Below, piece after piece: positions 23,464-37,711 of a stretch of DNA of 64,000 nt. The notes below the pieces were generated by a model. That model saw only the letters and a list, made by a program, of their open reading frames with translations, was not told the DNA's origin and did no database searches. Positions within the stretch are counted from its first letter, which is position 1. The number at the start of each line of letters is the position of its first letter. Both the position numbers and the translations under genes were made by a program. The stretch is from Mycobacterium sp. (lineage in GTDB: Bacteria > Actinomycetota > Actinomycetes > Mycobacteriales > Mycobacteriaceae): NCBI RefSeq assembly GCF_008709575.1, contig NZ_VYIK01000001.1:36739-100738 (forward strand), in the 5' to 3' direction.

Positions 23464-24051
23464 TCACCCCTGGTATACCCGCGGGTCCAGGGTCCCGATA
23501 TAGGGCAGGTCCCGGTAGCGCTCGTCGTAATCCAGGCCGTAGCCGACCACGAACTCGTTAGGGATCTCGAACCCGACGTAGGCGATGTCCACGTTCGCCC
23601 GCAGCGCATCCGGCTTGCGCATCAGCGTGCACACCCCCAGCGACCGCGGGTGGCGAGTGGCCAGGTTGCGCAGCAACCATGACAACGTCAGCCCGGAATC
23701 GACGATGTCCTCGACGATCAGGACGTCCCGACCGTCGATGTCGCGGTCCAGGTCTTTGAGGATGCGCACCACTCCCGACGACGAGGTCGACGAGCCGTAG
23801 GAGCTGACCGCCATGAACTCGAACTGGGTGGGCAGTGGAATCGCGCGCGCCAGGTCCGTGACGAACATGACCGCGCCCTTGAGCACGGTGATCAACAGCA
23901 GGTCCTGGCCGTCGTCGCCGATGCGCGCCCGGTAGTCCGCGCCGATCTGCGCGCCCAGCTCAGCGGTGCGGGCCTTGATCTGCTCCTCGGTGAGCAACAC
24001 CGATTTGATGTCTCCCGGGTACAGCTCGGCCGAATCTGCTGCCACGACCAC
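23464..24051 (-). CDS. hpt: Hypoxanthine phosphoribosyltransferase
   Basis: [26 protein letters not shown] motif. Confidence 0.95.
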   Translation of the reverse strand: MVVAADSAELYPGDIKSVLLTEEQIKARTAELGAQIGADYRARIGDDGQDLLLITVLKGAVMFVTDLARAIPLPTQFEFMAVSSYGSSTSSSGVVRILKDLDRDIDGRDVLIVEDIVDSGLTLSWLLRNLATRHPRSLGVCTLMRKPDALRANVDIAYVGFEIPNEFVVGYGLDYDERYRDLPYIGTLDPRVYQG

Positions 24052-24091
24052 AGCGTGCCATGCCAGCGGTCCGGCACCAAAGCCGGCCGCC

Positions 24092-25054
24092 TCAGACGGG
24101 CTCCCGCCGCAGTGTCAGCGTGCCGCCGCATCGGCCCGCGACCAGGCGCTGACCGCGCAACGTCGAGCCGACAGCCACCCCGCCCTGGCCGCGCCACGCG
24201 GTGACCAGCGCGTCGACCCCGTGAATCTGTTTGGCTGTCAAATTGATTGCCCCGCCGGCCAGCAGCCAGCGGCGGATGACGCCGCGGCGAACCGGATCCG
24301 GCAAGTCCGTCAGTGCAGCGACGGCGAGCCCGTCGTCGATCGTCGAGGTGGTCAGCGCGTCGGTGATCAGCACGTCGATGAACTGGGTCTGTTCCCGCAA
24401 CGCCGCCGCGGTGCGGGCCAGCGCCTCGGCCACCCCACCGCCCAACACCTCCTCGAGCAGCGGCAGCACCTCTTGGCGCAGCCGGGTGCGGGTGAAGCGG
24501 CGGTCGGTGTTGTGCGGGTCCTGCCATGCGGTTAAGCCCAGTTCGACGCACACGGCGTGCGTTACGCTGCGCCGCACCCCCAACAGTGGGCGGTACCACG
24601 GCGGATCGCACGGACGCATCCCGGCCATCGACCGGGGGCCCGAGCCGCGACCCAGCCCGAGCAGCACGGTCTCGGCTTGATCGTCGAGGGTGTGCGCCAG
24701 CAGGACCGGCTGATCCCGGCGCGCGGCGTCGAGGGCACGGTAGCGGGCGGTGCGCGCTGCCGCCTCCGGGCCGCCATCGGCGCCGACGACGACGGAAAGG
24801 ATTCGGGCTTCCACGCAGCCCAGTCCCAGCGCCTGGGTGCGGGCAGTCGCGGCCACCTCGGTCGAGCCGCTCTGCAGTCCGTGGTCGACGATCAGCGCGG
24901 TCGTTGGCAGGATGGCCGCGGCGACGGCGGTGAGCGCCAGCGAATCCGGGCCGCCCGAGAGCGCCACACACCAATGGTGGACAGCGGGCAGGTGCTCCTT
25001 GGCGAATGCCGCGACAGCGGCGTGCAGCCGGCCTAGAGCACCCGATCGATCCAT
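24092..25054 (-). CDS. tilS: tRNA(Ile)-lysidine synthetase
   Basis: [43 protein letters not shown]. Confidence 0.93.
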   Translation of the reverse strand: MDRSGALGRLHAAVAAFAKEHLPAVHHWCVALSGGPDSLALTAVAAAILPTTALIVDHGLQSGSTEVAATARTQALGLGCVEARILSVVVGADGGPEAAARTARYRALDAARRDQPVLLAHTLDDQAETVLLGLGRGSGPRSMAGMRPCDPPWYRPLLGVRRSVTHAVCVELGLTAWQDPHNTDRRFTRTRLRQEVLPLLEEVLGGGVAEALARTAAALREQTQFIDVLITDALTTSTIDDGLAVAALTDLPDPVRRGVIRRWLLAGGAINLTAKQIHGVDALVTAWRGQGGVAVGSTLRGQRLVAGRCGGTLTLRREPV

Positions 25055-26085
25055 CGCCCCGGATCTTCGATTTCGGCCGGCACGGGCAACGTTTCGGGGC
25101 CCGACCACACGGTATTGAACCGCTCCATCCCGACCCGGTCCACCACCGCGTCGACGAACGCCTTGCCGCGGGTGTACTGGCCGAGCTTGACCTCGATGCC
25201 CAGCACGGCGCGCAGCAGGCGTTGCAGCGGCGGCTGCTTGCGTTGACGGCGGTTGTCGAAACGGTGCCGGATGGTGGCCACCGACGGCACTACCTCCGCT
25301 CCGACGGCGTCCATCACGTGGTCGGCGTGTCCCTCCAGCAAGGTCCCCAGCACCAGCAGCCGATCCAGCGCCTGGCGCTGCGGTTCGGACTGCACGGCGC
25401 GCACCAGGCCCAACACCCCCGGCGCATGGGCGTCGGCTGATCCGCCGCGGCGGCGGAGGAAATCGGCCAGCCGGGCGGTCACCGCGACGACGTCGTCACC
25501 GCTGTCCCGGGTCAGCACGCCCAGCGCCTGCGCGAGGTAGCCCGACAGCCACGGATTGGCCGTGAATTGCACCCGGTGCGTCACCTCGTGCAGGCACACC
25601 CACATCCGGAAATCGGACGGCGCGACCCGCAATTGACGCTCGACCGCAATGACGTTGGGATACACCAGCAGCAGGCAGCCGCCGTCGGCGAAGGGGTCGT
25701 ACTGGCCGAGGATTCCGGACGCGACGAACGCCAGCACCGCGCCGGTTTGCGCGCCGGTGACCCGTCCGGTGATCAGCCCGCGCGGCTTGTCGGTTCCGCC
25801 GGTCATCACCCGCATCGATTCGGCCGCCGCACGAATCCAGGCGGGCCGGTCGACGATGCGGGCGTCCGACATTGCCTCGCCGGTGTGCAGGCCGGTGATC
25901 TCGCGCACCAGCGGCTCGGCCGCCCTGGCGGCGCGGGCCAGGTCGGCGATCGCCTGCCCGCGGGTGTAGTCGGTGGCCGGCGGGCCCGGGCGGGCCAGCC
26001 GTTGCCCGACCGCGGCCGCGAAGCGCCAGTCGACGGCCCGACCGACGGTCACCTCGGTCGCCGAGATCACGTCCTGCATCCGCAC
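25033..26085 (-). CDS. Zinc-dependent metalloprotease / F420-associated family protein
   Basis: CLHEVTHRVQFTANPWL, LEGHADHVMD. Confidence 0.85.
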   Translation of the reverse strand: MRMQDVISATEVTVGRAVDWRFAAAVGQRLARPGPPATDYTRGQAIADLARAARAAEPLVREITGLHTGEAMSDARIVDRPAWIRAAAESMRVMTGGTDKPRGLITGRVTGAQTGAVLAFVASGILGQYDPFADGGCLLLVYPNVIAVERQLRVAPSDFRMWVCLHEVTHRVQFTANPWLSGYLAQALGVLTRDSGDDVVAVTARLADFLRRRGGSADAHAPGVLGLVRAVQSEPQRQALDRLLVLGTLLEGHADHVMDAVGAEVVPSVATIRHRFDNRRQRKQPPLQRLLRAVLGIEVKLGQYTRGKAFVDAVVDRVGMERFNTVWSGPETLPVPAEIEDPGRWIDRVL

Positions 26086-27452
26086 GACCTTAGAGCCGCA
26101 GCCAGGTTCTCGACCGCACTGCGGCCGGTCGGCCCGGAGTCGTTGGAGATCAAGGCGAAGGTCAGCACCCGCTCGTCGATGTCGGTGACCACCCCCACCA
26201 ACGCGTTGACGGCGGTCAGCGAACCGGTCTTGGCCCGCAGCCAGCCGGCTGCCGGGCCCGGTTCATAGGCCCGATCGAGGAACCGGTTACTGAGCGTGCC
26301 GCTGCCCCCGGCGACGGGCAGCAGGTCCAGCAGCGGCCGCACTGCCGGCTGGTCGGGTCCGGCCGCGGCCTGCACGACGTCATCGAGGTCTTTCGCCGTG
26401 AGCCGGTCATCGACTGACAATCCGCTGGAGTCCTGCAGCACAGCGCCTGTCACGTCGATGTGCGCGGTGCGCAACCGGTTGAGCACGGCGTCGACGGCGC
26501 CGGCGAAGCTGCGGGGTCGGTGCATGGCCGCTGCCACCTCGCGCCCGATGCATTCGGCCAACACGTTGTCGGAGACGTCCATCATCTCTTGCAGCCGAAG
26601 GCTCAACGGCGCGGACTGCACCGCGCCCAGCTGCCGGGCGCCCGCCGGCGTCGGATGCGCGGTGACCGTCACGCGGCCCGGGTCGACCCCGACCGCGGCG
26701 GCGAAGACGCGTCCGGCATCCAGGGCCGGGTGGTGCGACCGGCTGGAGTCCACGGTCGCCGGCTGGATCCGCCCGCCGTCGAGCATCAGCGACTCGATCG
26801 GAGCGACGTCACCGCCGTCGACGTCGCCCGGATCCCAACCCGGTGCCAGCGTGGGTCCGCTAAACGCCGAAAGGTCCACTTCCACCGCCGTCGGTGTCAC
26901 GCCGCTGCGGCGAACCTGATCGGCGAGATCGCTGATCCGCGCCGCGCCCTGATACCAGGTCTTCTGCCCCGGCGGAGCTCCCGACAGGGTCGGATCGCCC
27001 CCGCCCACCAGCACCACGACGCCCGGCCCGTCGCCGGCGACCACCCGGGTGGTGACCCGTGCGTCGCGATGCAGCGCCAACAGGGCGGCGGCGGCGGTCA
27101 GTGTCTTGTTGGTCGACGCGGGCACCATCGGCACCCAGTCCTGCTGTTGCCACAGCTCGTGCGCGGTCAGCGCGTCGGTGACCCGCCCGGCCAGGTTGCC
27201 CAGGCCGGGGTCGGCCAGCGCCGGCGCCAGGGTCGTCGCCAGCCCGAGCGGGGTGGGCACCGGCGCGGTGCCGGGCACCGGCACAAAAGCCGGCCTGGCG
27301 GTGACGGTCGGCGGCGCCGGAATTTGGGCTCCCCGCGCCTCGCGGCGGCTGGCGGTCAGCACCGCCGCCGCGGCCACTAGGCCGGCGACTATCGCCACTA
27401 CCCCGGCCCCCATTATCAGGTGGGTCGACGGTCGCCATCGGGTGGGATGCAT
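26067..27452 (-). CDS. dacB: D-alanyl-D-alanine carboxypeptidase/endopeptidase (DacB, PBP4-like)
   Basis: [15 protein letters not shown] SxxK, SDNVLAE Sx[14 protein letters not shown]. Confidence 0.92.
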   Translation of the reverse strand: MHPTRWRPSTHLIMGAGVVAIVAGLVAAAAVLTASRREARGAQIPAPPTVTARPAFVPVPGTAPVPTPLGLATTLAPALADPGLGNLAGRVTDALTAHELWQQQDWVPMVPASTNKTLTAAAALLALHRDARVTTRVVAGDGPGVVVLVGGGDPTLSGAPPGQKTWYQGAARISDLADQVRRSGVTPTAVEVDLSAFSGPTLAPGWDPGDVDGGDVAPIESLMLDGGRIQPATVDSSRSHHPALDAGRVFAAAVGVDPGRVTVTAHPTPAGARQLGAVQSAPLSLRLQEMMDVSDNVLAECIGREVAAAMHRPRSFAGAVDAVLNRLRTAHIDVTGAVLQDSSGLSVDDRLTAKDLDDVVQAAAGPDQPAVRPLLDLLPVAGGSGTLSNRFLDRAYEPGPAAGWLRAKTGSLTAVNALVGVVTDIDERVLTFALISNDSGPTGRSAVENLAAALRSCGCRT

Positions 27453-27554
27453 GGCTCTCCTGACTCCTCTGGGGTCCCATTCTGCCTAATCGGCCACTCC
27501 ACTAGGGTGGACCTTCAACCTGACGAACAGCGACCCCACGAAGGAGCCGAACCA

Positions 27555-28043
27555 GTGGAATTCGACGTGACGATCGAAATCCCCAAGGGCCAGCGCAACA
27601 AATACGAAGTCGACCACGAGACCGGGCGGGTGAAGCTGGACCGTTATCTCTACACCCCGATGGCCTATCCCACCGACTACGGCTTCATCGAAGACACTCT
27701 CGGTGAAGACGGCGACCCGCTCGACGCGATGGTGCTGCTGGCCGAGCCGCTGTTCCCGGGTGTGCTGGTCGAGGCGCGACCGGTCGGCATGTTCGAGATG
27801 ACCGACGAATCCGGCGGCGACGCGAAGGTGCTCTGCGTGCCGGCCGGCGACCAACGATGGGACCACATCCAAGACATCGGCGACGTTTCCCAGTTCGAGC
27901 TCGACGCGATCAAGCATTTCTTTGTGCACTACAAGGACCTGGAGCCGGGCAAGTTCGTCAAGGCCGCCGACTGGGTGGACCGCGCCGCCGCCGAGGCCGA
28001 GGTTCAGCGCTCGATAGAACGGTTCAAGACCAGCGGGCATTAA
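27555..28043 (+). CDS. ppa: Inorganic pyrophosphatase
   Basis: [40 protein letters not shown]. Confidence 0.97.
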   Translation: MEFDVTIEIPKGQRNKYEVDHETGRVKLDRYLYTPMAYPTDYGFIEDTLGEDGDPLDAMVLLAEPLFPGVLVEARPVGMFEMTDESGGDAKVLCVPAGDQRWDHIQDIGDVSQFELDAIKHFFVHYKDLEPGKFVKAADWVDRAAAEAEVQRSIERFKTSGH

Positions 28044-28075
28044 GACCGCGCGACGCCGATCGGTCCGCTCACGGG

Positions 28076-29122
28076 TTACCCGGCGACATACGGGGGCCGT
28101 TCGCTCGGCCCAGGGGCGGACCGGCGACGGCTCCGCATGCTCCAACCCGTCGCCGCGCCGATGACGACGACACCGACCAGGGCGGTCACCACCTCGGGCA
28201 CCCGGAACCGCTGATCGACGGACAGCAGCAAGATCACGGCCAGCGCGCCGATCGCCCAGTGTGCGCCGTGCTCGAGATAGACATAGCGTTCCAGCACGTC
28301 GTGACGGACCAGATACACGGTGATCGAGCGCACGAACACCGCGCCGATCAGACCCAGGCCCAACGCGATAATGACCGGGTCGGCGGTGATCGCGAACGCG
28401 CCGGTCACTCCGTCGAGGGAAAAAGCACCGTCGAGCGTCTCCAGGTACAGGAACACGACGAGCCCGGCCCGACCGACGATCCTGCCCGCTCCGCGACCGG
28501 GCGGGGCCAACACGCCGGCGAGGCTGGTCACCACCAGGAACGCGACCAGGCCCACCACCCCGGCTGTCAACACCTGCGCACGGTCGGCGCCGGAGTCGGT
28601 CACGTGCGCACCGATGAGCAGCAGCAACGCGCCCGCCAGTGCCACCGGCTGCTGACCGGTCCGTCCGATCCGGGCAAGCGGCCTCTCGACCCAGGTCAGC
28701 CACTTGACGTCGCGGTCGTGAAAAGCAAAGTCCAGGAACACCATCAACAGAAACATCCCGCCGAACGCGGCGATCTGCGGGTGCGCCGCGGTGATCAGAT
28801 GCTGGTAGCCGGGTGAGCCCGGCGCGCCGCCGGCGAGCGGATCCAGGTCGGTGGTGAGCCACACGATGACCAGCGGAAAGACGAGCCGAGTCCCGAATAC
28901 CGCGATCACGATGCCGATGGTCAAGAACATCCGCTGCCAAAACGGGCTCAGCTGCCGCAGAACCGAGGCGTTGACCACGGCGTTGTCGAACGACAGCGAG
29001 ACCTCGAGCAGGGCCAGTGCCGCGAGCAGAAGCATCGCCGTCGGCCCGCCGTGCAGATATCCGGCCACCATGGCCGCTGCGGTTACCGCCACCGAGACGC
29101 CGAAGATGCGAAGCCCTGCCAT
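28076..29122 (-). CDS. DUF475/TerC-like integral membrane protein
   Basis: SLSFDNAVVNASVLRQLSPFWQRMF, multiple TM segments. Confidence 0.85.
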   Translation of the reverse strand: MAGLRIFGVSVAVTAAAMVAGYLHGGPTAMLLLAALALLEVSLSFDNAVVNASVLRQLSPFWQRMFLTIGIVIAVFGTRLVFPLVIVWLTTDLDPLAGGAPGSPGYQHLITAAHPQIAAFGGMFLLMVFLDFAFHDRDVKWLTWVERPLARIGRTGQQPVALAGALLLLIGAHVTDSGADRAQVLTAGVVGLVAFLVVTSLAGVLAPPGRGAGRIVGRAGLVVFLYLETLDGAFSLDGVTGAFAITADPVIIALGLGLIGAVFVRSITVYLVRHDVLERYVYLEHGAHWAIGALAVILLLSVDQRFRVPEVVTALVGVVVIGAATGWSMRSRRRSAPGPSERPPYVAG

Positions 29123-29288
29123 GGATCCTTCCCGACCGCGGCTCACGATAGCGGGCCCCGCTCCGATGACTGTGCGGGCCGCGACACGTCCTGTGGAGAA
29201 ACGATCCCCGCGAACGCGCCTTGAGTATTCGCGTTGAGTATTTTCAAACCGTGGCGATGCCGGCGGTCCCCCACCAGCTGACGGCACG

Positions 29289-30584
29289 GTGACCGAGGCC
29301 GGCGGTACCGCCGCGGCCGCCGGGCCGATAGCGCGAAGCAGTATGGCCCGGGTGGGGTCGGCGACCGTGCTGACCGCGCTGTGCGGCTACGCCGTGGTCT
29401 ACCTGGCGGCTCGCGATCTGGCGCCGGCCGGCTTCTCGGTCTTCGCGGTGTTCTGGGGGGCGTTCGGCCTGGTGACCGGAGCCGCCAACGGCCTGCTGCA
29501 GGAAACCACCCGGGAAGTCCGGGCGCTGGGCCGCCCTCGAGGCGACCCTAACGGCCACACTAACGGCACAGCCGACGGGCGGACCCACCCGTTGCGGGTG
29601 GCCGGGCTGGTCGGCCTGGCCGCGGCGGTGGCGATCGTCGGGAGCTCACCGCTGTGGAGCGCGCAGGTGTTCTCCGACGCCCGCTGGCTGTCGGTCGGTC
29701 TCCTGGGCGTCGGACTGGCCGGTTTCTGCCTGCACGCCACCCTGCTGGGGATGCTGGCCGGTGCCGGCTACTGGACGCAGTACGGGGCGCTGATGGTGAC
29801 CGATGCCGTCATCCGGGTGACGGTCGCGGCGGCCACGTTCGTGATCGGTTGGGGTTTGGTGGGCTTTTTGTGGGCCACCGTCGCCGGTGCGGTGGCCTGG
29901 CTGGTCATGCTGGCGAGTTCGCGGTCGGCCCGGGCCGCGGCCCGGCTGCGCACACCCGGGGACATCACCACATTCCTGCGGGGAGCGGCCCACTCGGTCA
30001 CCGCGGCGGGAGCCAGCGCGATTCTGGTGATGGGTTTTCCGGTGTTGCTGAAGGCCTCGTCGTCGCAACTGGGCGCTGCGGGCGGAGTGGTGATCCTGGC
30101 GGTGACGTTGACCCGGGCGCCGTTGCTGGTGCCGCTGACCGCCTTGCAGGGCAACCTGATCGCCCACTTCGTCGACGAGCGCAGCGAGCGGCTGCGAGCG
30201 CTGCTCGGACCGGCGGCGGTCATCGGCGGGATCGGTGCCATCGGTGTGCTGGGGGCCGGCCTGGCCGGTCCGTGGTTGTTGCAGCTCGGATTCGGGCCCG
30301 ACTATCGCACCGGCGGCGCGCTGCTGGCCTGGTTGACGGCGGCGGCGGTGGCGATCGCCATGCTCACGCTGACCGGTGCGGCCACCGTCGCGGCCGCGCT
30401 GCACCGCGCCTACGCGCTGGGGTGGATCGGGTCCACCGCGGCGGCAGCGGTGTTGCTGATGTTGCCGCTGCCGCTGCAGACCCGCACGGTCGTCGGGCTG
30501 CTCTGCGGTCCGCTGGTGGGGATCGGCGTCCATGTGGTCGCCCTCGCGCGTTCGGGTAACCGACCCGCGCGACGTGTAGCGTGA
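29289..30584 (+). CDS. Polysaccharide biosynthesis/flippase-like membrane protein
   Basis: 12-14 hydrophobic segments; upstream of GT2. Confidence 0.7.
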   Translation: MTEAGGTAAAAGPIARSSMARVGSATVLTALCGYAVVYLAARDLAPAGFSVFAVFWGAFGLVTGAANGLLQETTREVRALGRPRGDPNGHTNGTADGRTHPLRVAGLVGLAAAVAIVGSSPLWSAQVFSDARWLSVGLLGVGLAGFCLHATLLGMLAGAGYWTQYGALMVTDAVIRVTVAAATFVIGWGLVGFLWATVAGAVAWLVMLASSRSARAAARLRTPGDITTFLRGAAHSVTAAGASAILVMGFPVLLKASSSQLGAAGGVVILAVTLTRAPLLVPLTALQGNLIAHFVDERSERLRALLGPAAVIGGIGAIGVLGAGLAGPWLLQLGFGPDYRTGGALLAWLTAAAVAIAMLTLTGAATVAAALHRAYALGWIGSTAAAAVLLMLPLPLQTRTVVGLLCGPLVGIGVHVVALARSGNRPARRVA

Positions 30585-30591
30585 GATCGAG

Positions 30592-31274
30592 ATGGGCTAC
30601 CCCGACGTCTGGATCGTCGTTCCGGCTTTCAACGAAGCCGCTGTCATCGGCGAGGTCATCGCCGAAATCCGGTCGGTCTTCGATCACGTCGTGTGCGTGG
30701 ACGACGGCAGCACCGACGGCACCGGTACGATCGCGCTGCACGCGGGGGCTCACCTGGTGCGCCACCCGGTGAACTTGGGCCAGGGCGCGGCCATCCAGAC
30801 CGGCGTCGAGTACGCCCGCCGGCAGCCCGGTGCGCAGGTCTTCGCCACCTTCGACGGCGACGGTCAGCATCGGGTCGAAGACCTCGTGGCGATGGTCGCC
30901 CGGCTGGCCACCGGCGACGTCGACGTGGTCATCGGGACCCGGTTCGGCCGTGGCGTCACCCGGCCGCCACTGCTCAAACGCGTCGTGCTGCGGACCGCGG
31001 CCTGGCTGAGCCCCCGTGGACGGAGGCTGGGTTTGACCGACACCAACAACGGTCTGCGGGTGTTCAACAAGACCGTCGCCGACGGCCTCGACATCACGAT
31101 GAGCGGGATGAGCCACGCCACCGAATTCGTGATGCTGATCGCCGAACACGGCTGGCGCGTCGCCGAGGTACCGGTCGAGGTGCTCTACACCGCATATTCC
31201 ACGTCCAAGGGCCAACCGCTGCTCAACGGGATCAACATTCTTTTCGACGGGTTCCTGCGAGGAAGGATGCCACG

Positions 31275-31278
<4 letters not shown>
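30592..31278 (+). CDS. Glycosyltransferase family 2
   Basis: VWIVVPAFNEAAVIGEVI, CVDDGSTDGTG, NLGQGAAIQTG. Confidence 0.93.
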
Positions 31279-34370
<3,092 letters not shown>

Positions 34371-34464
34371 GCGCGAGCGTGCGCAGAATGCGGCGCTACG
34401 CGGCGTGTCGGTGCGGCGACACGCACGCTCGCGGCGGAAGCCACGTGCGTGAGCCACCTACGTG

Positions 34465-34537
34465 AGCCACCTAGGAGAATCGAACTCCTGACCTGCTCAT
34501 TACGAGTGAGCCGCTCTGCCGACTGAGCTAAGGTGGC
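34465..34537 (-). tRNA. tRNA-Thr(CGT)
   Basis: GCCACCTTAGCTCAGTCGGCAGAGCGGCTCACTCGTAATGAGCAGGTCAGGAGTTCGATTCTCCTAGGTGGCT folds as cloverleaf, anticodon CGT. Confidence 0.96.
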
Positions 34538-34587
34538 GTGCCCTGCCGGGCGGGATGAGTCTACAGGCCGGCGCTGAGCAGGCGCGC

Positions 34588-35805
34588 TCAGCGCAGCGCC
34601 TGCCCGATGGTGGCCACCATGGCATCGACGGCGACACGGGGCTTGACGTTGACCGCCAGCGCCCGGCGGCATTCCAGAACGGCTTCGATGCAGCGCAACA
34701 GCCGTTCGGGGGTGCTCTGTGCGGCCATCGCCGCCACGTGCTCGGCCATGTCGGGATGGTTGGCTCGCACCGCGTCGGCCCCGGCGGCCACCACCAGCGC
34801 ATCGCGAAAGTAGGTGGCCAGATCGATCAGCGCGCGGTCCAACGCATCTCGTGCCGCCCGGGTGTGACGTGATTTCTGTCGACGTTCGAGGTCTCGGATC
34901 GCCCCGGTGGCGCCGCGTAGCGCCCCTGCGGTGTTCCTGCCGGTGCCGCCCGCCCCCAGCGCGGTGCGCAGATCCTCGGTCTCGGCCTCGTCGCGCGCGG
35001 CGGTCAACGCCGAAGCCTCGGCCTCGGCAGCGGCCACCAACTCCTCGGCGGCCTGGTAGGCGCGCCCCGGCGTCGCCGCGTCGCGGGCCAGCCCGAGTGC
35101 CCGCTGACGTCGCTCCCGGGCAGCCGGGTCAGTAGCCAACCGTCGTGCCCGGCCCACATGTCCAGCACTGACCGCCGCCGCCCAATTCGCCGTCTCGGCG
35201 GCCAGCCCGTCGCGGTCCACCAGCACCTGCGCGATCGCGGCCGCCGACGGGGTGACCAACGCGACATGCCGGCAGCGGGACCGCAGCGTGACCGCGATGT
35301 CGTCGGGGTCCACCGACGGTGCGCACAGCACGAACACCGTCGACGGCGGCGGCTCCTCGACGACCTTGAGCAACGCGTTCGCCGCACCCTCGGTCAGCCG
35401 GTCGGCGTCCTCGATCAGCACCACCTGCCAGCGCCCGGTGCTCGGCCGCCGGGAAGCGACCTGGACGATGGTCCGCATCTCGTCGACACCGATCGACAAC
35501 CCCTCGGGGACGACTCGGCGCACGTCGGTATGCGTGCCGGCCATCGTCGTCGTGCAGGCGCGACACCGGCCGCAGCCCGGCGTCCCGTCCGAGGTGCACT
35601 GCAGTGCCGCCGCGAAGCACAGCGCCGCGATCGAGCGGCCCGAGCCGGGTGGACCGGTGATCAGCCAGGCGTGGGTCATCGCGGCTTCGGCAGCGGCTCC
35701 AGCACCGGTCCTGTGAGCCGAATCACCCCGGGCCGCCTCCGCGGCGGCCACCAGCTCGGTTTCCACCCGGTCCTGGCCGACCAGCCGCGCAAATACCCCG
35801 GACAT
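34588..35805 (-). CDS. holB: DNA polymerase III subunit delta'
   Basis: GPPGSGRSIAALCFAAALQC, CGRCRAC zinc cysteines, EDADRLTEGAANALLKVVEEPP. Confidence 0.93.
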   Translation of the reverse strand: MSGVFARLVGQDRVETELVAAAEAARGDSAHRTGAGAAAEAAMTHAWLITGPPGSGRSIAALCFAAALQCTSDGTPGCGRCRACTTTMAGTHTDVRRVVPEGLSIGVDEMRTIVQVASRRPSTGRWQVVLIEDADRLTEGAANALLKVVEEPPPSTVFVLCAPSVDPDDIAVTLRSRCRHVALVTPSAAAIAQVLVDRDGLAAETANWAAAVSAGHVGRARRLATDPAARERRQRALGLARDAATPGRAYQAAEELVAAAEAEASALTAARDEAETEDLRTALGAGGTGRNTAGALRGATGAIRDLERRQKSRHTRAARDALDRALIDLATYFRDALVVAAGADAVRANHPDMAEHVAAMAAQSTPERLLRCIEAVLECRRALAVNVKPRVAVDAMVATIGQALR

Positions 35806-35884
35806 CACCGCCAACAGTAGCGACTGGCCCAAACACCCCGGGCCTACCGGCCGAATGCCGAAATTTTTGGATACTTTTTGATCT

Positions 35885-37504
35885 GTGCCGACCGATACGG
35901 TTGTGCCTGTGAGCACCACGAGGGCATTCGGCGAGCGAGCCGCAGCGTTCGTTCGCTGGGTGGTGCGCACCCCGTGGCCGGTGTTCTCGCTCAGTCTGCT
36001 GCAGGCCGACATCATCGGCGGGCTGTTCGTGCTCGGCTTCCTGCGTTTCGGCCTGCCTCCCGAGGACCGCATCCAGCTGCAGGACCTGCCACGGGTCAAT
36101 CTGCTGATCTTTTTCTCCACAGTGTTCGTCCTGTTCGTCGGCGGGATGTCCCTGAGCCTGCGGCTGTTGATGCCGGTGTTCCGGTGGCAGCGCCGCGACG
36201 GTCTGCTCGCCGATGACGACCCGGCGGCTACCGAGCTGGCCCGGTCCCGGGCGCTGCGGATGCCCTTCTACCGAATGCTGATCAGCCTCGGTAACTGGTC
36301 GCTGGGCAGTGTGGTGTTCATCACCGCCAGCTGGCCGGTGGCCAGCCACGCCGCGCCCGTGGTGGCCGTCGCGACTGCGCTGGGCGCCGCCGCCACCGCG
36401 ATCATCGGCTACCTGCAGTCCGAGCGGACCCTGCGACCGGTGGCCGTGGCCGCGCTGCGCGCCGGACTGCCGGAAAACCTGAAAGCCCCGGGGGTCATCG
36501 GGCGGCAGATGCTGACCTGGGGCCTGTCCACCGCGGTGCCCCTGCTGGCGATCGTGCTTGCGGTGGCGGCGGACAAGATGTCGCTGCTGCACGCCTCCCC
36601 CGGCGAGCTGTTCACCCCGATCCTGTTCATGGCGTTGGCCGCGCTGGTGACCGGGTTGGCCAGCACACTGCTGGCGGCGATGTCGATCGCCGATCCGCTG
36701 CGCCAGCTGCGTTGGGCGCTGGGGGAGGTGCAGCGCGGCAACTACAACGCCCACATGCAGATTTACGACGCCAGCGAATTGGGACTGCTGCAGGCCGGCT
36801 TCAACGACATGGTGCGCGGTCTGGCCGAGCGGCAGCGGCTGCGTGACCTGTTCGGCCGCTACGTCGGCGAAGATGTCGCGCGCCGCGCCCTGGAACGCGG
36901 TACCGAGCTCGGCGGACAGGAACGCGATGTCGCGGTGCTGTTCGTCGACCTGGTCGGCTCGACGAAGCTGGCGGCGACCCGACCACCCGCCGAGGTAGTC
37001 AACCTGCTCAACGAGTTTTTCCGGGTCGTGGTCGACACCGTCGGACGCCACGGCGGCTTCGTCAACAAATTCCAGGGCGATGCCGCGCTGGCGATCTTCG
37101 GCGCACCGATCGAGCATCCCGACGGCGCGGGCGCGGCGCTGGCCGCAGCGCGCGAGCTGCACGACGCGCTGCTGCCGGTGATCGGCACCGCGGACTTCGG
37201 CATCGGGGTATCGGCCGGGCGGGCCATCGCCGGGCACATCGGCGCTCAGGCCCGATTCGAGTACACCGTGATCGGCGACCCGGTCAACGAGGCCGCGCGG
37301 CTGACCGAGCTGGCCAAGCTCGAAGAAGGCCACGTGCTGGCCTCGGCGGTTGCGGTCAGCGGAGCGCTGGACGCCGAGGCGCTGTGCTGGGACATCGGCG
37401 AGGTGGTCTCGCTGCGGGGCCGCACCGTGCCCACCCAACTGGCCCGGCCGCTGCACCTGGCCGCCCCGGAGGGGGTTTCCAGCGAGGTCGCCAACCAAAG
37501 CTAG
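35885..37504 (+). CDS. Adenylate/guanylate cyclase with TM domain and HAMP (Rv3645-like)
   Basis: VAVLFVDLVGSTKLAA, FVNKFQGDAALAIFGAP; six TM N-terminus. Confidence 0.93.
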   Translation: MPTDTVVPVSTTRAFGERAAAFVRWVVRTPWPVFSLSLLQADIIGGLFVLGFLRFGLPPEDRIQLQDLPRVNLLIFFSTVFVLFVGGMSLSLRLLMPVFRWQRRDGLLADDDPAATELARSRALRMPFYRMLISLGNWSLGSVVFITASWPVASHAAPVVAVATALGAAATAIIGYLQSERTLRPVAVAALRAGLPENLKAPGVIGRQMLTWGLSTAVPLLAIVLAVAADKMSLLHASPGELFTPILFMALAALVTGLASTLLAAMSIADPLRQLRWALGEVQRGNYNAHMQIYDASELGLLQAGFNDMVRGLAERQRLRDLFGRYVGEDVARRALERGTELGGQERDVAVLFVDLVGSTKLAATRPPAEVVNLLNEFFRVVVDTVGRHGGFVNKFQGDAALAIFGAPIEHPDGAGAALAAARELHDALLPVIGTADFGIGVSAGRAIAGHIGAQARFEYTVIGDPVNEAARLTELAKLEEGHVLASAVAVSGALDAEALCWDIGEVVSLRGRTVPTQLARPLHLAAPEGVSSEVANQS

Positions 37505-37711
37505 CCCGGCGCAGGCAAGCTAGGCGCGCACGCCGTTCGGGTTGCGCCCGGCAGCGCACGTCCCCGCCTACGGGATGACCGGAACCACGGCGGCGGCTGC
37601 GTGGACCGGGACCATCGAGCGCGGGGTCGCCAACAGCGGACTGTTGGAGAGCGTGGTGGACGCGCTGAAATTGTTGTTCACCTGTTCTGATCGTCGTCGA
37701 CAGCCTTCACG

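Noticed and set aside
28076-29122. Tellurite-resistance/defence gene
   Set aside because: DUF475/TerC-like membrane protein is part of the syntenic core (Rv3629c-like), not an accessory defence gene.
35723-37498. 591-aa minus-strand ORF opposite adenylate cyclase
   Set aside because: Gln/His/Gly-rich shadow ORF.
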